The notes: a model not told the origin generated them from the sequence alone. Shown: positions 18,701-28,099, counted from the stretch's first letter. The stretch: 64,000 bases of DNA from Carboxylicivirga marina (GCF_016612505.1 NZ_JAENRR010000018.1:24961-88960), one strand, 5' to 3'. Program-made: numbers and translations.

Positions 18701-21700
18701 TTATTCTTTCTTTTCTTCGTCAACTATGGCTTTCTGAACTTTTCCCTCATTATAATAGGCGAAAAATGATACAACCCCGATTACGACGATGGTGTAATAG
18801 ACAAATGCCGGAATTGGTACCGGATCACCCTTTGCATACGAATGCATACCAGCTAAATAATAGTTTACGCCCAGATAAGTCATGATAACTGAGCTAAAAC
18901 TAATCACCGACCAGAAATTAAAGGTGGTTAAACCACGCATACCTGGAATAAATCGCATGTGTAACACAAAGGCATACACCAATATTGTTACAGCCGACCA
19001 GGTTTCTTTCGGATCCCATCCCCAGTAGCGTCCCCATGATTCGTTGGCCCAAACACCACCTAAAAAGGCACCTATGGTTAAGAAATATAATCCAACAGTC
19101 ATCGACATTTCAGCAATGGATGATAGCTCTTCAACTGTTAACGAGAAAGCTTTGTTGGTTTTTGACGATTTAACGCCAAACAAAATGAGGTTTAAAAACC
19201 CTAACAATGCACCCAGGGCTAAGAATCCATAACTAGCAGTAATGATTGCCACATGAATGGTTAACCAATACGATTTTAATACCGGAACTAAATTGGTAAT
19301 TTCCGGGTTCATCCAACTCAAATGTGCTACCATTAATATAATACCAGCAAAAAATGAGGTAACCGATAAAGCAATTGGACTTTGTTTGCTAAATAGTAAT
19401 CCGGCTAATAAGGTACTCCAACCAATGTATAGCATGGACTCATAACCATTACTCCATGGTGCATGACCAGATATATACCATCGTAATGCTAAACCTAAAG
19501 TATAGGCTGCAAAGGCAACCACTATTAAAACCAAACCTCCCTTAACTATCCATTTAAACTGCCATTTTGGATTTACCAAGGTTGTTAACTGGAAGAATAA
19601 CAAGATGATTCCAAGCACTAAAAAGTATGGCATCAAGCTCATAAATAATGAGCTATTGTTATAGAATATCTCTATCGATTTTTTAGCGTCTGATGGCAGA
19701 ATCTCTGCACCATACTTCATTTGATAATTGGCAATAGCGGTAATGTAGCTAGTTTCATTAACCTTATTGCCCGATGATAATGATTCGAGGTACATACCAA
19801 ATAAGTTACGCACCAGCAAACTATCTTCCTGAGATGCATTTTCAGCTTTTGCACCGGGCGTTAGCCATGTTGCCTGCTGATCGCCTGGTTGCGGAAATAG
19901 CTTTAAGAAGCTACCCATTCGCGACATATAAAACACATTAATTTGCTCATCAACCTTAACTGCCTCCTGTTCCAGTTTATTGCGATAAGCAGGTCTCTTA
20001 CGATACGAATCTTCTACCAATGTTCGTATTTTATACTGACCATCAGCTGTAAAGAAATTCTTGAAAGCTGCCTTTTTACTGCTTATTTGTAACATGCCTT
20101 TTAAGTCATCGTGCTTAACGGTAATTAAAGGTACAGTTTGCCAGTAAGTAGGGTCAATCATCATACTAAGCACTACTCTATCAGCCGACCAGCCCTTAAA
20201 GGTGTGGTGCTTAGCTAATTTACGAATCACTTCACTATTTAAAGTATTAAGTGGCTTCATTCGCCCACCATTATCCTGCACCCAGAGTTGCCCAAACTTC
20301 TCAGCTGATTCCTGGGTAATACGATGAGGCGGATTGAGTTCATTGCCCAATAATGGCATGCTGACAAAAGCCAATAACAGGATACTTAAAGCTTGCTTCT
20401 TTTTATAGATTTCGGATGTTCGCTTAATTAATTGTCTAAAGCGTGTATTTGGTGCTATCAATGCGCCAAACATACCGAGTGTCAATAACAAATAACCAAG
20501 GTAAGTCAATAGTGTACCCCACATATCTCGATTCACCGATAAAACAGTTCCTTTCTCATCCATATCGTACGATGATTGGAAAAAACGATAACCGTGATAG
20601 TTAAGAATGTTATTCATAAATATGCGCCTATCCTCTTTTAAGCCTGTTCGCTCATCCATTAATGTTACTTCGCTGGCAAATGAACTTGGGCTTTCGCTAC
20701 CTGGATAACGCTCTAACTCGAACTTATTAAGGTACAATGAGAATGGAATATGAATAATTTTAGCTCCATATGTCACCGTGAATTTGACACCATCAATTTC
20801 TTCTACTATTGGTTTACCCAATACATCTTTTTGCCCAAACACAAAGAAATCTTTACGTTTCCCACCTAATTCAGCCACAAATTTAATGGCATCGGGTAAG
20901 CCTCGTCCCTGGTCTCCTTCTACTGATACTGGTTCCACGCCGGCACTCTCCATATAATTTGTTAAAACCATACGAAGGTCGGCAATACTATACAAAACAC
21001 CATTAAACAACTGATGAACTGAATCAGCTGCAAATGTTTGACTTGTGCCGGATTGCATTTGCATCATACTGGCATCAACAGCCGGTTTATAATATGGCGC
21101 CCCATCTTTAACACTCAAAATAATAGATTGTCCGTCTTCCGTTTTTGGATTAAATGCAACGCGATGATTGCCAACTCTTACTTCTTCTCCCTCAAACAAA
21201 GAAAACTCCTGGCGTCCTGAAGCAGATGACAATACCAGACTAATCGCAGGTTTACCTCCCGGTTTTTCAACTGTGCGCGACATGGCTTGTGGGATATATA
21301 CATCGCTTCTAAGTTTTAACTTGCCTTTGGGTGTTGAAAAGCTACCTGAATATTCATTAGGACTAACAATTGAATACAACACATGGTCTTCATCTGTTTC
21401 GCTATAATCGCCTGACTCCACCTGAACTTTCACAAATTGCTCACTGGATAATATCTCATTTGACTCCTCACCTTCTCTAATGTGCATCATGCCTTCATAA
21501 CCAATATATCTTGTAACTGCAGCACCAATAATTATAATTAAAAATGACAGGTGAAAAACCAGCCCTGGTAATTTTTTTTTACTAAAACTCTTGAAGCTTA
21601 TCAGATTCCCAATCATATTGATGGCAAGCAACACAAATACCATCTCAAACCACCAGGCATTATAAACCAGTGCTTTTGATGCATTTGTGCCAAAATCATT

Positions 21701-21796
21701 TTCAATAAACGTTGCTACTCCCAGCACAGCCCCTAAAAAGAGCAATAAACTACCCATTAACCAATAAGCAGTAAGAAACTCAAACAGTTTTTTCAT
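18701..21796 (-). CDS. ccsBA: Fused ResB-CcsA cytochrome c biogenesis protein
   Basis: A 1031-residue membrane protein that, by family, carries heme across the inner membrane and joins it to apocytochrome c (system II). The N-terminal ResB/Ccs1 half (about 1-460) has membrane segments at 14-30, 47-70 and 82-100 and a large periplasmic part; a central periplasmic stretch (about 480-700) follows; the CcsA half (about 715-1020) has several membrane segments and the tryptophan-rich heme motif WGRYWGWDPKETW. His residues in VLHMRFIPG and IHVAIITASYG are candidate heme ligands. Fusion is normal in Bacteroidota. It implies c-type cytochromes and an anaerobic or microaerobic respiratory chain. Confidence 0.92.
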   Translation of the reverse strand: MKKLFEFLTAYWLMGSLLLFLGAVLGVATFIENDFGTNASKALVYNAWWFEMVFVLLAINMIGNLISFKSFSKKKLPGLVFHLSFLIIIIGAAVTRYIGYEGMMHIREGEESNEILSSEQFVKVQVESGDYSETDEDHVLYSIVSPNEYSGSFSTPKGKLKLRSDVYIPQAMSRTVEKPGGKPAISLVLSSASGRQEFSLFEGEEVRVGNHRVAFNPKTEDGQSIILSVKDGAPYYKPAVDASMMQMQSGTSQTFAADSVHQLFNGVLYSIADLRMVLTNYMESAGVEPVSVEGDQGRGLPDAIKFVAELGGKRKDFFVFGQKDVLGKPIVEEIDGVKFTVTYGAKIIHIPFSLYLNKFELERYPGSESPSSFASEVTLMDERTGLKEDRRIFMNNILNYHGYRFFQSSYDMDEKGTVLSVNRDMWGTLLTYLGYLLLTLGMFGALIAPNTRFRQLIKRTSEIYKKKQALSILLLAFVSMPLLGNELNPPHRITQESAEKFGQLWVQDNGGRMKPLNTLNSEVIRKLAKHHTFKGWSADRVVLSMMIDPTYWQTVPLITVKHDDLKGMLQISSKKAAFKNFFTADGQYKIRTLVEDSYRKRPAYRNKLEQEAVKVDEQINVFYMSRMGSFLKLFPQPGDQQATWLTPGAKAENASQEDSLLVRNLFGMYLESLSSGNKVNETSYITAIANYQMKYGAEILPSDAKKSIEIFYNNSSLFMSLMPYFLVLGIILLFFQLTTLVNPKWQFKWIVKGGLVLIVVAFAAYTLGLALRWYISGHAPWSNGYESMLYIGWSTLLAGLLFSKQSPIALSVTSFFAGIILMVAHLSWMNPEITNLVPVLKSYWLTIHVAIITASYGFLALGALLGFLNLILFGVKSSKTNKAFSLTVEELSSIAEMSMTVGLYFLTIGAFLGGVWANESWGRYWGWDPKETWSAVTILVYAFVLHMRFIPGMRGLTTFNFWSVISFSSVIMTYLGVNYYLAGMHSYAKGDPVPIPAFVYYTIVVIGVVSFFAYYNEGKVQKAIVDEEKKE

Positions 21797-22152
21797 ATTA
21801 ATATTTAAATTCGATTCTCTGTTATTTACAACCTTATGTGTATACAGTTACTTTAAACACTAAACACAAATTAAAGTTGAAGTCAAAATAGCAAATAAGA
21901 TAAAAAAATCTGAAATTAACTGTTATTTTTCACAATCCGCCTACACAAGTACTAGAAGCATATCGACTATAAAAACTGTTGAGCAATCACGACAATCGGA
22001 AATATGCAATGAAACTATCTCATTTTTTTTAAGATTAAATAAGTACTAAAACTCATGAATATAGAGTGCTTAGCAACTTGCACAACTAAAGGCTTTTTTG
22101 TTGCTTTGCAACAATTTTTGGGGAACATAAATAAGTATTATAAAATAGTAAA
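21797..22152. other. AT-rich divergent intergenic region
   Basis: This gap separates ccsBA (minus) from the porin-like gene (plus) and must hold both promoters. A small stem GTTGC.TTTGCAAC lies near 22099-22112. I see no gene and no clear promoter consensus. Confidence 0.4.
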
Positions 22153-23379
22153 ATGAAAAGAATTCTGACCACACTGATTGTAGTTGTTTTAACAACAATG
22201 GTGTTTGCACAAGAAGAAAAGAAACCATTTAAGGTAGAAATACATGGCTTTGTTGGTGTTAACGCATACATGGATACGCGCCAAAGTGTTTCAGTACGTA
22301 ACGGAAATATCTATTTATTTCCAAAGTCAGCGTCGCTAGATGCTGAAGGCAATGACATTAATGATGAGGCTTACTATGATATGGATGCTGCATTCAGTCG
22401 CTTTAATATTGGTGTTTCTGGCCCTGAAGTATTTGGTGCTAAAAGTTTTGCCTTTATCGAAGGTGACTTCTTAGGCGATAAAAATCCAAATCATCAAGAT
22501 GTCAACTTCCGCCTTCGTCATGCATTTATCCGTCTTAACTGGGATAAAACCAGCTTATTAGTCGGACAGTACTGGCATCCTTTATTCATCACTGAAAACT
22601 TCGCCAATACGGTTAATCTTAGTTGTGGTACTCCTTACCACCCGCTTAACCGCCAACCAATGATTCGCTTAGGTTATCAGCTAACGGATAAAGTTGAGGC
22701 CATTGGTTTTGCCATGTCGCAAAATGACTTTTTAGATAAAGGTATGCATGAAGCATCGGAAAACTCACTCATTCCTGAAATGGCTCTTCAGCTTAAGTTC
22801 AAAAACAAAGGATTTTTTGCTGCAGTTACCGGAGGTTTCAAAGCACTTAAGCCAGCATTGGTTGACCCAAACACTGGTATAAAAACTGATGAGCTAGCTA
22901 AAGGAAGCTACTTTACAGGTTCTATTAAAAATGATTTTGGCGCATTTACATTTAAAACCGAAGCTTTATTCACAGCAGGAATGACCAATGTGGTAATGCT
23001 AGGTGGTTTTGCTGAAAAAACAAATCAGCCAGGCGAACCACGCAAATACACAGCTATCAAAAACTTCGCTTTTTGGGCCGACATTGAGTCAAATGCCAAG
23101 AAAGTAAAACCAGGTGTATTATTTGGCTACACTGAGAACCTTGGCGCGTATGATAAAGCAACACCTTTGGCAGGGTATACCATTGGTGGCAACATCGCCA
23201 ATATGTACTCAATCGTTCCCCGAGTGAAGTTTATGGCCACACCAAAAATATGGTTTGGCGTAGAATGGATGTATGTAGTTGCGGCGTATGGTGATTCATA
23301 TGATGAATATGCAAAACCTGTTGAATTAACAGACTACAGCAACAATCGTGTAACAGCCAGCATGCGATATACATTCTAA
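22153..23379 (+). CDS. Porin-like outer membrane beta-barrel protein
   Basis: A 408-residue protein with a signal peptide (MKRILTTLIVVVLTTMVFAQ) and alternating hydrophobic/polar strands to a terminal ...SMRYTF, the usual aromatic end of an outer membrane barrel. The start of the mature part (KVEIHGFVGVNAYMDTRQS) and the block LIEGDFLG/LRHAFIRLNWDKTSLLVGQYWHP resemble DcaP-like or general porins. The substrate is unknown. A 64-residue membrane protein and a DUF4268 protein follow within 10 bases of each other, so the three may be co-transcribed. Confidence 0.75.
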   Translation: MKRILTTLIVVVLTTMVFAQEEKKPFKVEIHGFVGVNAYMDTRQSVSVRNGNIYLFPKSASLDAEGNDINDEAYYDMDAAFSRFNIGVSGPEVFGAKSFAFIEGDFLGDKNPNHQDVNFRLRHAFIRLNWDKTSLLVGQYWHPLFITENFANTVNLSCGTPYHPLNRQPMIRLGYQLTDKVEAIGFAMSQNDFLDKGMHEASENSLIPEMALQLKFKNKGFFAAVTGGFKALKPALVDPNTGIKTDELAKGSYFTGSIKNDFGAFTFKTEALFTAGMTNVVMLGGFAEKTNQPGEPRKYTAIKNFAFWADIESNAKKVKPGVLFGYTENLGAYDKATPLAGYTIGGNIANMYSIVPRVKFMATPKIWFGVEWMYVVAAYGDSYDEYAKPVELTDYSNNRVTASMRYTF

Positions 23380-23383
23380 AAAA

Positions 23384-23578
23384 ATGTACAGTATGAAGCA
23401 AAAATTAGCAGTTATAGCCATTTTAATGATTATTGCCGGCTTTGGCATGATTCATAGTACCACAGGCATAATGGAAATAGTTAGTATGCTATTAATTGGC
23501 ATAGGTTGTGCTTATCTGCTATTTTTGTTGCTGACAAATAAGTCTGAAGCTCGAAATTCGAAGACCGAAGACGACTAA
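23384..23578 (+). CDS. Small two-helix membrane protein
   Basis: A 64-residue product with two hydrophobic segments (about 7-24 and 30-50) and a charged C-terminal tail. An alternative ATG (MKQKLAV) lies three codons in. It starts 4 bases after the porin-like gene and ends 10 bases before the DUF4268 gene. I do not recognise a family; coding character and tight spacing support it as a gene. Confidence 0.6.
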   Translation: MYSMKQKLAVIAILMIIAGFGMIHSTTGIMEIVSMLLIGIGCAYLLFLLLTNKSEARNSKTEDD

Positions 23579-23588
23579 ACAACATATA

Positions 23589-24059
23589 ATGTTCTCAAAA
23601 GAAGAAGCAAAAGAAATACGACAACTATTTTGGCACAAACTTGAGAGCCGCACTCGTCGTCTTCCGGGTCAGAAAGGGAAGAAAATCAAATGGATTTTTG
23701 ACGAGACTGGTATCAAAGGCCTTGATTTGCGGTTTGACATAAATCGTCAGCGCGCCATTGTTGCTTTGGAAATAAACCACCGCAATGAAAATCGTCGTTT
23801 GCAACTCTACGAGAAGCTTGAGGCCTGCAAGAGCATCTTTGAAACGCAATATGAAGGTCCCTTAACCTGGGATTATGTATACACCAAAGAGGAAGGTCGA
23901 GACGTATGCAGGGTTTATGAAGCATTATCGCCAGCCGATATGTATCAAGAGGAAAAATGGCCCGAAGTGATGAAGTTTATGATCGATCGAATGATTCGTA
24001 TGGAAAAAGCATTTCTGGAAGTAAAAGACTTTTTACTTCATGATGAGCTAGGACAATAA
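23589..24059 (+). CDS. DUF4268-family protein
   Basis: A 156-residue cytoplasmic protein with the pattern of DUF4268 (FSKEEAKEIRQLFWHKL; KWIFDETGIKGLDLRFDI; AIVALEINHRNENRRLQLYE; WDYVYTKEEGRDVCRVYE). The fold is thought to be restriction-endonuclease-like in some members, but no catalytic claim can be made here. It is the last gene of a three-gene run and is followed by a terminator placed inside the end of the convergent gene. Confidence 0.75.
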   Translation: MFSKEEAKEIRQLFWHKLESRTRRLPGQKGKKIKWIFDETGIKGLDLRFDINRQRAIVALEINHRNENRRLQLYEKLEACKSIFETQYEGPLTWDYVYTKEEGRDVCRVYEALSPADMYQEEKWPEVMKFMIDRMIRMEKAFLEVKDFLLHDELGQ

Positions 24060-24073
24060 AGCAAACTAAGATT

Positions 24074-24952
24074 TTAAGATATGAGGCTTATCCATTTGGG
24101 TAAGCCTTTTTTGTACACCAGGCAATGATGCTCATTATCACTAAAACCCTGTCCTATCTCTTTCGAGTAAAATGGAAATTCCAGGGTTAAGTTCGAACCC
24201 GCATTATGTTCCAGCATGTGATAAACAATGGCTTTAACTGCGTCATGTTTCGAATAAACATCTGCACAATGAATTAACGATAAGCATTTTTGAGATTTTA
24301 GAATAAATGCTCCGGCAATCATCGAGTTACTTTCATCATAGGCAGCATAAAGCCCGGCACTTTTATAACGCAAGGCAAAACTCACAATCTTTAGCAAGGT
24401 CGGTAAATCTGAACGTTCTGAATAAACATTATCGCGCTTGACAAAATCAATGTATTCTGTGCCATTTAAGGCCCTAACCACTGTCAACTTTTTCGCTTTA
24501 TAAGAATCAACAACAGATTTCATTTCCGGACTGAAATTCGACTCTATTCGAGACAAATCTTCAATCAAATCCAACACACTAAACTTTAAAACATTGCTAA
24601 TACTTAACCCTGACTTCGGAAGCTTATTGTGAGCATTCATCACTAACTCAAAATTTCTATTTGGAATATGCTCCAACATCAGTTTGCCATCCTTTTCAGG
24701 CAAAGGCTGCTGGTTTATTATTCCCAAATATGGACTCCAATATGGTGAGTAAACCCTTTTAAACAAGCTATTTCTTTTAAGGGGCAATGGAAGTACTGCA
24801 AGGTAATCATCGGCCACCACAGCGCCCCAATCATCGCATACAATATCTAAATACCACGATTGTGCAAATACATGCCCGTTAACAGCCTTTTTAACGCATG
24901 CATCCCACAAATCATGATCTATTTGTTCACGTTTACAGTATTTAATTTTCAT
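24074..24952 (-). CDS. GNAT/FemAB-like acyltransferase-fold protein
   Basis: About 292 residues. The frame extends upstream to a TTG at 24961, but the ATG at 24952 (MKIKYCKREQ) is the better start, giving a 5-base gap after radC. The text pattern (VFAQSWYLDIVCDDWGAVVADDYLAVLPLPLKR; SAGLYAAYDESNSMIAGAFIL) recalls FemAB/GNAT-fold proteins that are widespread in Bacteroidota. Substrate and reaction are unknown. Co-transcription with radC is likely. Confidence 0.6.
   Translation of the reverse strand: MKIKYCKREQIDHDLWDACVKKAVNGHVFAQSWYLDIVCDDWGAVVADDYLAVLPLPLKRNSLFKRVYSPYWSPYLGIINQQPLPEKDGKLMLEHIPNRNFELVMNAHNKLPKSGLSISNVLKFSVLDLIEDLSRIESNFSPEMKSVVDSYKAKKLTVVRALNGTEYIDFVKRDNVYSERSDLPTLLKIVSFALRYKSAGLYAAYDESNSMIAGAFILKSQKCLSLIHCADVYSKHDAVKAIVYHMLEHNAGSNLTLEFPFYSKEIGQGFSDNEHHCLVYKKGLPKWISLIS
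24084..24112 (+). terminator. Terminator embedded in the 3' end of the convergent gene
   Basis: Arms AGGCTTA and TAAGCCT with a ten-base loop, then six T on the plus strand. The stem overlaps the last codons (KWISLIS) of the minus-strand gene at 24074-24952, so the same bases serve two purposes. Confidence 0.7.
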
Positions 24953-24957
24953 ATGCT

Positions 24958-25656
24958 TCAAATCATGCCTTCATCGGCATAGCTATAAAAGGCATTATCG
25001 GTAACAATAATATGATCCAGAACAGGCACATCCATAATACGCGCAGCCTCACTCATTTTCTTGGTGATATTGGTATCGGCATCGCTTGGCTGTTTATTGC
25101 CGCTCGGGTGATTATGACACAAAATAATGGATGAAGCTAAATGCTCAATGGCCGATTTAAGAATAAGCCGAACATCAATAACAGTTCCGGCTATTCCCCC
25201 TTGGCTTACTTTGTTTTTAGCTATCACTTTATTGGAACGATTGAGTAAGAGCACCCAAAACTCTTCGTGAGGCAAATCGCCCAAAATGGGCTGAAAAATA
25301 GCGCACACATCTTTGCTACAGGTAATTTTTGGTCGCTCTTCACCATCCTGCAATTTGCGCCTTCGCCCTAACTCTAGCGAGGCAACGATACTTATAGCTT
25401 TTGCTTCTCCAATGCCATGGTAATTCGCTTTTAGGTCAGTCACCGTTTTTTTACCCAAAACGTTTAAATTATTCTGACAATCACGAAGTATTTTCTTTGA
25501 TAATTCAACGGCACTTTCTTTGGCGCTGCCCGAACCAATAAGAATGGCTAATAATTCTGCGTCGGACAATGAGGGTAATCCTTTATAAATGAGCTTCTCA
25601 CGCGGTCGATCTTCTATTGCCCATTCTTTAATGCTAAGGTGTTGGTAGGTCTCCAT
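24958..25656 (-). CDS. radC: RadC-family JAB domain protein
   Basis: A 232-residue protein: an N-terminal helix-hairpin-helix part (LPSLSDAELLAILIGSGS, YHGIGEAKAISIVASLELGRR) and a C-terminal JAB metal-binding domain with LCHNHPSGNKQPSDADTN, the complete HxHPSG...D motif. RadC was once thought to act in DNA repair; its actual role is unresolved, perhaps in recombination or mobile-element biology. It precedes the GNAT-like gene on the minus strand. Confidence 0.93.
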   Translation of the reverse strand: METYQHLSIKEWAIEDRPREKLIYKGLPSLSDAELLAILIGSGSAKESAVELSKKILRDCQNNLNVLGKKTVTDLKANYHGIGEAKAISIVASLELGRRRKLQDGEERPKITCSKDVCAIFQPILGDLPHEEFWVLLLNRSNKVIAKNKVSQGGIAGTVIDVRLILKSAIEHLASSIILCHNHPSGNKQPSDADTNITKKMSEAARIMDVPVLDHIIVTDNAFYSYADEGMI

Positions 25657-25716
25657 CTATTTTTTCTTTTACTGAAAAGATAGAAAGGCTCAATGAGAAT
25701 GTAAATATCAGATACG

Positions 25717-25744
25717 AAAAAAGCTCTTCTTTATGAAGAGCTTT
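25717..25744 (-). terminator. Terminator of the tRNA-Glu/rpsT cluster
   Basis: Arms AAAGCTCTTC and GAAGAGCTTT with a five-base loop and a T-run on the minus strand, directly after the last tRNA-Glu. Confidence 0.85.
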
Positions 25745-25747
25745 AAG

Positions 25748-25819
25748 CAGTCCCTAGGAGAATCGAACTCCTGTTTCAAGGATGAAAACCTTGCGTCCTA
25801 ACCACTAGACGAAGGGACC
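25748..25819 (-). tRNA. tRNA-Glu (TTC)
   Basis: Cloverleaf with anticodon stem CAAGG/CCTTG around loop TTTTCAT (anticodon TTC), T-arm CAGGAGTTCGATTCTCCT and acceptor GGTCCCT/AGGGACT (G-U end pair). CCA is not encoded. Identical in sequence to the copies at 25853 and 26227. Confidence 0.96.
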
Positions 25820-25852
25820 TTAATGCCTTTTGAGGCAAAAAAGTTATAAAAG

Positions 25853-25924
25853 CAGTCCCTAGGAGAATCGAACTCCTGTTTCAAGGATGAAAACCTTGCG
25901 TCCTAACCACTAGACGAAGGGACC
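25853..25924 (-). tRNA. tRNA-Glu (TTC)
   Basis: Second identical copy; 33 bases upstream of the first on the minus strand and 12 bases downstream of the rpsT stop codon, so it is probably cut from the rpsT transcript. Confidence 0.96.
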
Positions 25925-25936
25925 TTATACTGTTGA

Positions 25937-26188
25937 TTAAAGTGCGTTAACGTGCTTTGTTAACTTAGACTTTAAATTGGCAGCCTTATTCTTATGAATA
26001 ATGTTTTTCTTAGAAAGCTTATCAAGCATAGCAGTAACTTTAGGAAGTAATTCCTGAGCTGCTTCTTTCTCAGATGCGCTTCTTAATGCTTTCACAGCGT
26101 TACGAGCAGTTTTTGCAAAGTATCGGTTGTGAAGTCTTCTTTTCTCTATCTGACGAATTCGCTTTTTCGCTGATTGATGATTTGCCAT
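25937..26188 (-). CDS. rpsT: 30S ribosomal protein S20
   Basis: The 83-residue basic helical protein (MANHQSAKKRIRQIEKRRLH; KAANLKSKLTKHVNAL) binds 16S rRNA in the small subunit. Length and composition are typical. It lies between tRNA-Glu copies two and three, all on the minus strand within a 550-base block ending in one terminator, so transcription is probably shared and the mRNA is released by tRNA processing. Confidence 0.96.
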   Translation of the reverse strand: MANHQSAKKRIRQIEKRRLHNRYFAKTARNAVKALRSASEKEAAQELLPKVTAMLDKLSKKNIIHKNKAANLKSKLTKHVNAL

Positions 26189-26226
26189 CGTTCTACAATT
26201 AAAAATTGTTATTCTTTATATCTTAG

Positions 26227-26298
26227 CAGTCCCTAGGAGAATCGAACTCCTGTTTCAAGGATGAAAACCTTGCGTCCTAACCACTAGACGAAGGGACC
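26227..26298 (-). tRNA. tRNA-Glu (TTC)
   Basis: Third identical copy, the first of the transcript. A strong promoter (26341-26371) lies 42 bases upstream, and rpsT starts 38 bases downstream. Confidence 0.96.
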
Positions 26299-26340
26299 TT
26301 ATTTGCCTTTGGACAGTACTATTTGTCTCAAATGCGGATG

Positions 26341-26371
26341 CAAAGATATATCAAATTAAAATCCCTCCAAA
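26341..26371 (-). promoter_or_regulatory. Bacteroidota-type promoter for the tRNA-Glu/rpsT cluster
   Basis: On the minus strand TTTG is followed after exactly 19 bases by TATCTTTG, a perfect match to the -33/-7 consensus (TTTG, TAnnTTTG). The first tRNA begins about 42 bases after the -7 box. Confidence 0.8.
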
Positions 26372-26493
26372 TTTTTTTATTAAAAAACATTCAAAAAAAT
26401 ACACCAAAACACCACATACTGCACGTATCCTATTATCCATCAGTAAAATAAATCAACTAATAAATCTAATCAAGACAATTTACTCTTAATTAA

Positions 26494-26525
26494 TTTGCAC
26501 ACAATTCGATTATTACTTTACTTTG
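26494..26525 (+). promoter_or_regulatory. Probable metK promoter
   Basis: TTTG at 26494 and a TACTTTG-like box ending at 26525 have the usual spacing (about 20 bases). Transcription would begin near 26530, just before the riboswitch. Confidence 0.6.
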
Positions 26526-26534
26526 CATGCAGTG

Positions 26535-26587
26535 AAAAGTGGAAAGATTTGGCTGATTGCAACCACTTAAAAAAAGTGCTAAAACGC
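26535..26587 (+). ncRNA. SAM-II-like riboswitch upstream of metK
   Basis: The stretch fits the SAM-II layout as I recall it: stem P1 arms AAGTGG (26537) and CCACTT (26563), the loop GATTTGGCTGATTGCA, close to the known GATTTAACCG-ATTGCA loop, then an A-rich linker and AGTGCTAAAA matching the conserved ...AGCTAAAA segment that completes the pseudoknot. Binding of S-adenosylmethionine would lower expression of the synthetase, a direct feedback loop. The ATG lies about 95 bases further on, so the control mechanism (translation or termination) is not clear. Confidence 0.75.
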
Positions 26588-26681
26588 AAATATCGTTTTA
26601 CTTCCCTCTTTTCACATATCAACTTAAGTTTAACTTTTTATCTGCCATTTAAAATAATGCAGATTTTATAATGTTAATGAT

Positions 26682-27932
26682 ATGGGATATTTATTTACAT
26701 CAGAATCGGTTTCTGAAGGACATCCGGATAAAGTAGCTGACCAGATTTCAGATGCTTTACTTGATAATTTTCTAGCCTTTGATGCCAACTCAAAGGTTGC
26801 TTGCGAAACATTAGTTACTACAGGTCAGGTTGTTTTGGCAGGCGAAGTGCGCTCAAAGCATTATGTTGATGTGCAGGAAGTAGCGCGCAGAGTCATTAAC
26901 CGCATCGGATATACTAAAAGCGAATATCGCTTTGATGGCGATTCGTGTGGTGTTTTATCGGCTATTCATGAGCAATCGGCTGACATTAACCAGGGCGTTG
27001 AGCGTGAAGAGAAAATGGACCAGGGGGCTGGTGATCAGGGCATGATGTTTGGCTATGCTTCGAAAGAAACAGATGATTATATGCCTATTTCGCTTGAACT
27101 ATCGCACCGGTTATTAATGGACATGGCTGATATTCGTCGCGAAGGAAAAGAAATGACTTACCTACGTCCTGATTCTAAAAGTCAGGTAACAATTGAATAT
27201 GGCGACGATAACCAGCCTAAGCGTGTTCATACCATAGTTGTTTCAACGCAACACGATGACTTTGATGCTGACGAACCAATGTTGGCTAAGATAAAAGAAG
27301 ACGTTCGTAAGATTTTAATCCCACGAACTATTTCGCAATTACCAGAGCGAGTGCAAGCCTTATTTGATGATGAATACATTTTACACGTTAACCCAACAGG
27401 TAAATTTGTAATTGGTGGGCCTCATGGTGATACAGGTCTTACGGGGCGTAAAATTATTGTAGACACCTACGGTGGTAAAGGTGCTCATGGAGGTGGCGCT
27501 TTCTCAGGTAAAGATCCTAGTAAGGTTGACCGTTCGGCAGCTTATGCCTCGCGCCATATTGCTAAAAACATGGTAGCAGCAGGTATTGCCGATGAGATTT
27601 TGGTGCAACTATCATATGCCATTGGAGTTGCCCAGCCTGTTGGCGTATTTGTGGACACTTACGGTACATCAAAAGTTGACTTGAGCGATGGTGAAATAGC
27701 AGTTAAAATTGCTGAGGTCTTTGACCTTCGCCCGGCAGCTATTGAAGAGCGTTTAAAACTACGCAACCCAATGTATGAAGAGACAGCTGCTTATGGTCAT
27801 ATGGGCAGAACTCCACGAACTGTTAAAAAGGTATTTGAATCGCCATACTTTGGAAAAAAGGAGTTTGAAGTAGAATTATTTACATGGGAGAAATTAGATT
27901 ATGTTGATGCTATAAAGAAAGCATTCGCTTAA
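26682..27932 (+). CDS. metK: S-adenosylmethionine synthetase
   Basis: Makes S-adenosylmethionine from methionine and ATP in the cytoplasm. The 416-residue product starts [20 protein letters not shown] (ATP-binding His and Asp), has [12 protein letters not shown] and [20 protein letters not shown] with [20 protein letters not shown] (phosphate loop). It is slightly longer than the E. coli enzyme, as usual in this phylum. It stands alone behind a SAM-II-like riboswitch and ends at a very strong terminator. Confidence 0.97.
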   Translation: MGYLFTSESVSEGHPDKVADQISDALLDNFLAFDANSKVACETLVTTGQVVLAGEVRSKHYVDVQEVARRVINRIGYTKSEYRFDGDSCGVLSAIHEQSADINQGVEREEKMDQGAGDQGMMFGYASKETDDYMPISLELSHRLLMDMADIRREGKEMTYLRPDSKSQVTIEYGDDNQPKRVHTIVVSTQHDDFDADEPMLAKIKEDVRKILIPRTISQLPERVQALFDDEYILHVNPTGKFVIGGPHGDTGLTGRKIIVDTYGGKGAHGGGAFSGKDPSKVDRSAAYASRHIAKNMVAAGIADEILVQLSYAIGVAQPVGVFVDTYGTSKVDLSDGEIAVKIAEVFDLRPAAIEERLKLRNPMYEETAAYGHMGRTPRTVKKVFESPYFGKKEFEVELFTWEKLDYVDAIKKAFA

Positions 27933-27952
27933 TTAAGTTATAAAACCAATAG

Positions 27953-28002
27953 TAAGCCTTATTGTTGGAAGATGTATATCTTCCTGACAATAAGGCTTTT
28001 CT
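27953..28002 (+). terminator. Strong terminator after metK
   Basis: Long stem: AAGCCTTATTGT with ACAATAAGGCTT, continued by GGAAGAT/ATCTTCC around a four-base loop, then a T-rich tail. Confidence 0.9.
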
Positions 28003-28099
28003 TTTACTTTCACACCCAAATATTGTGGTATAGGAATTATTACGAACAGGGCAATCTATATTTTAAATATTATTTCATATTAACCTAAAATCTCACTGA

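Noticed and set aside
18701..21796. Sequencing fusion of two separate genes (resB and ccsA)
   Set aside because: The single 1031-residue frame is continuous and this fusion is normal in Bacteroidota.
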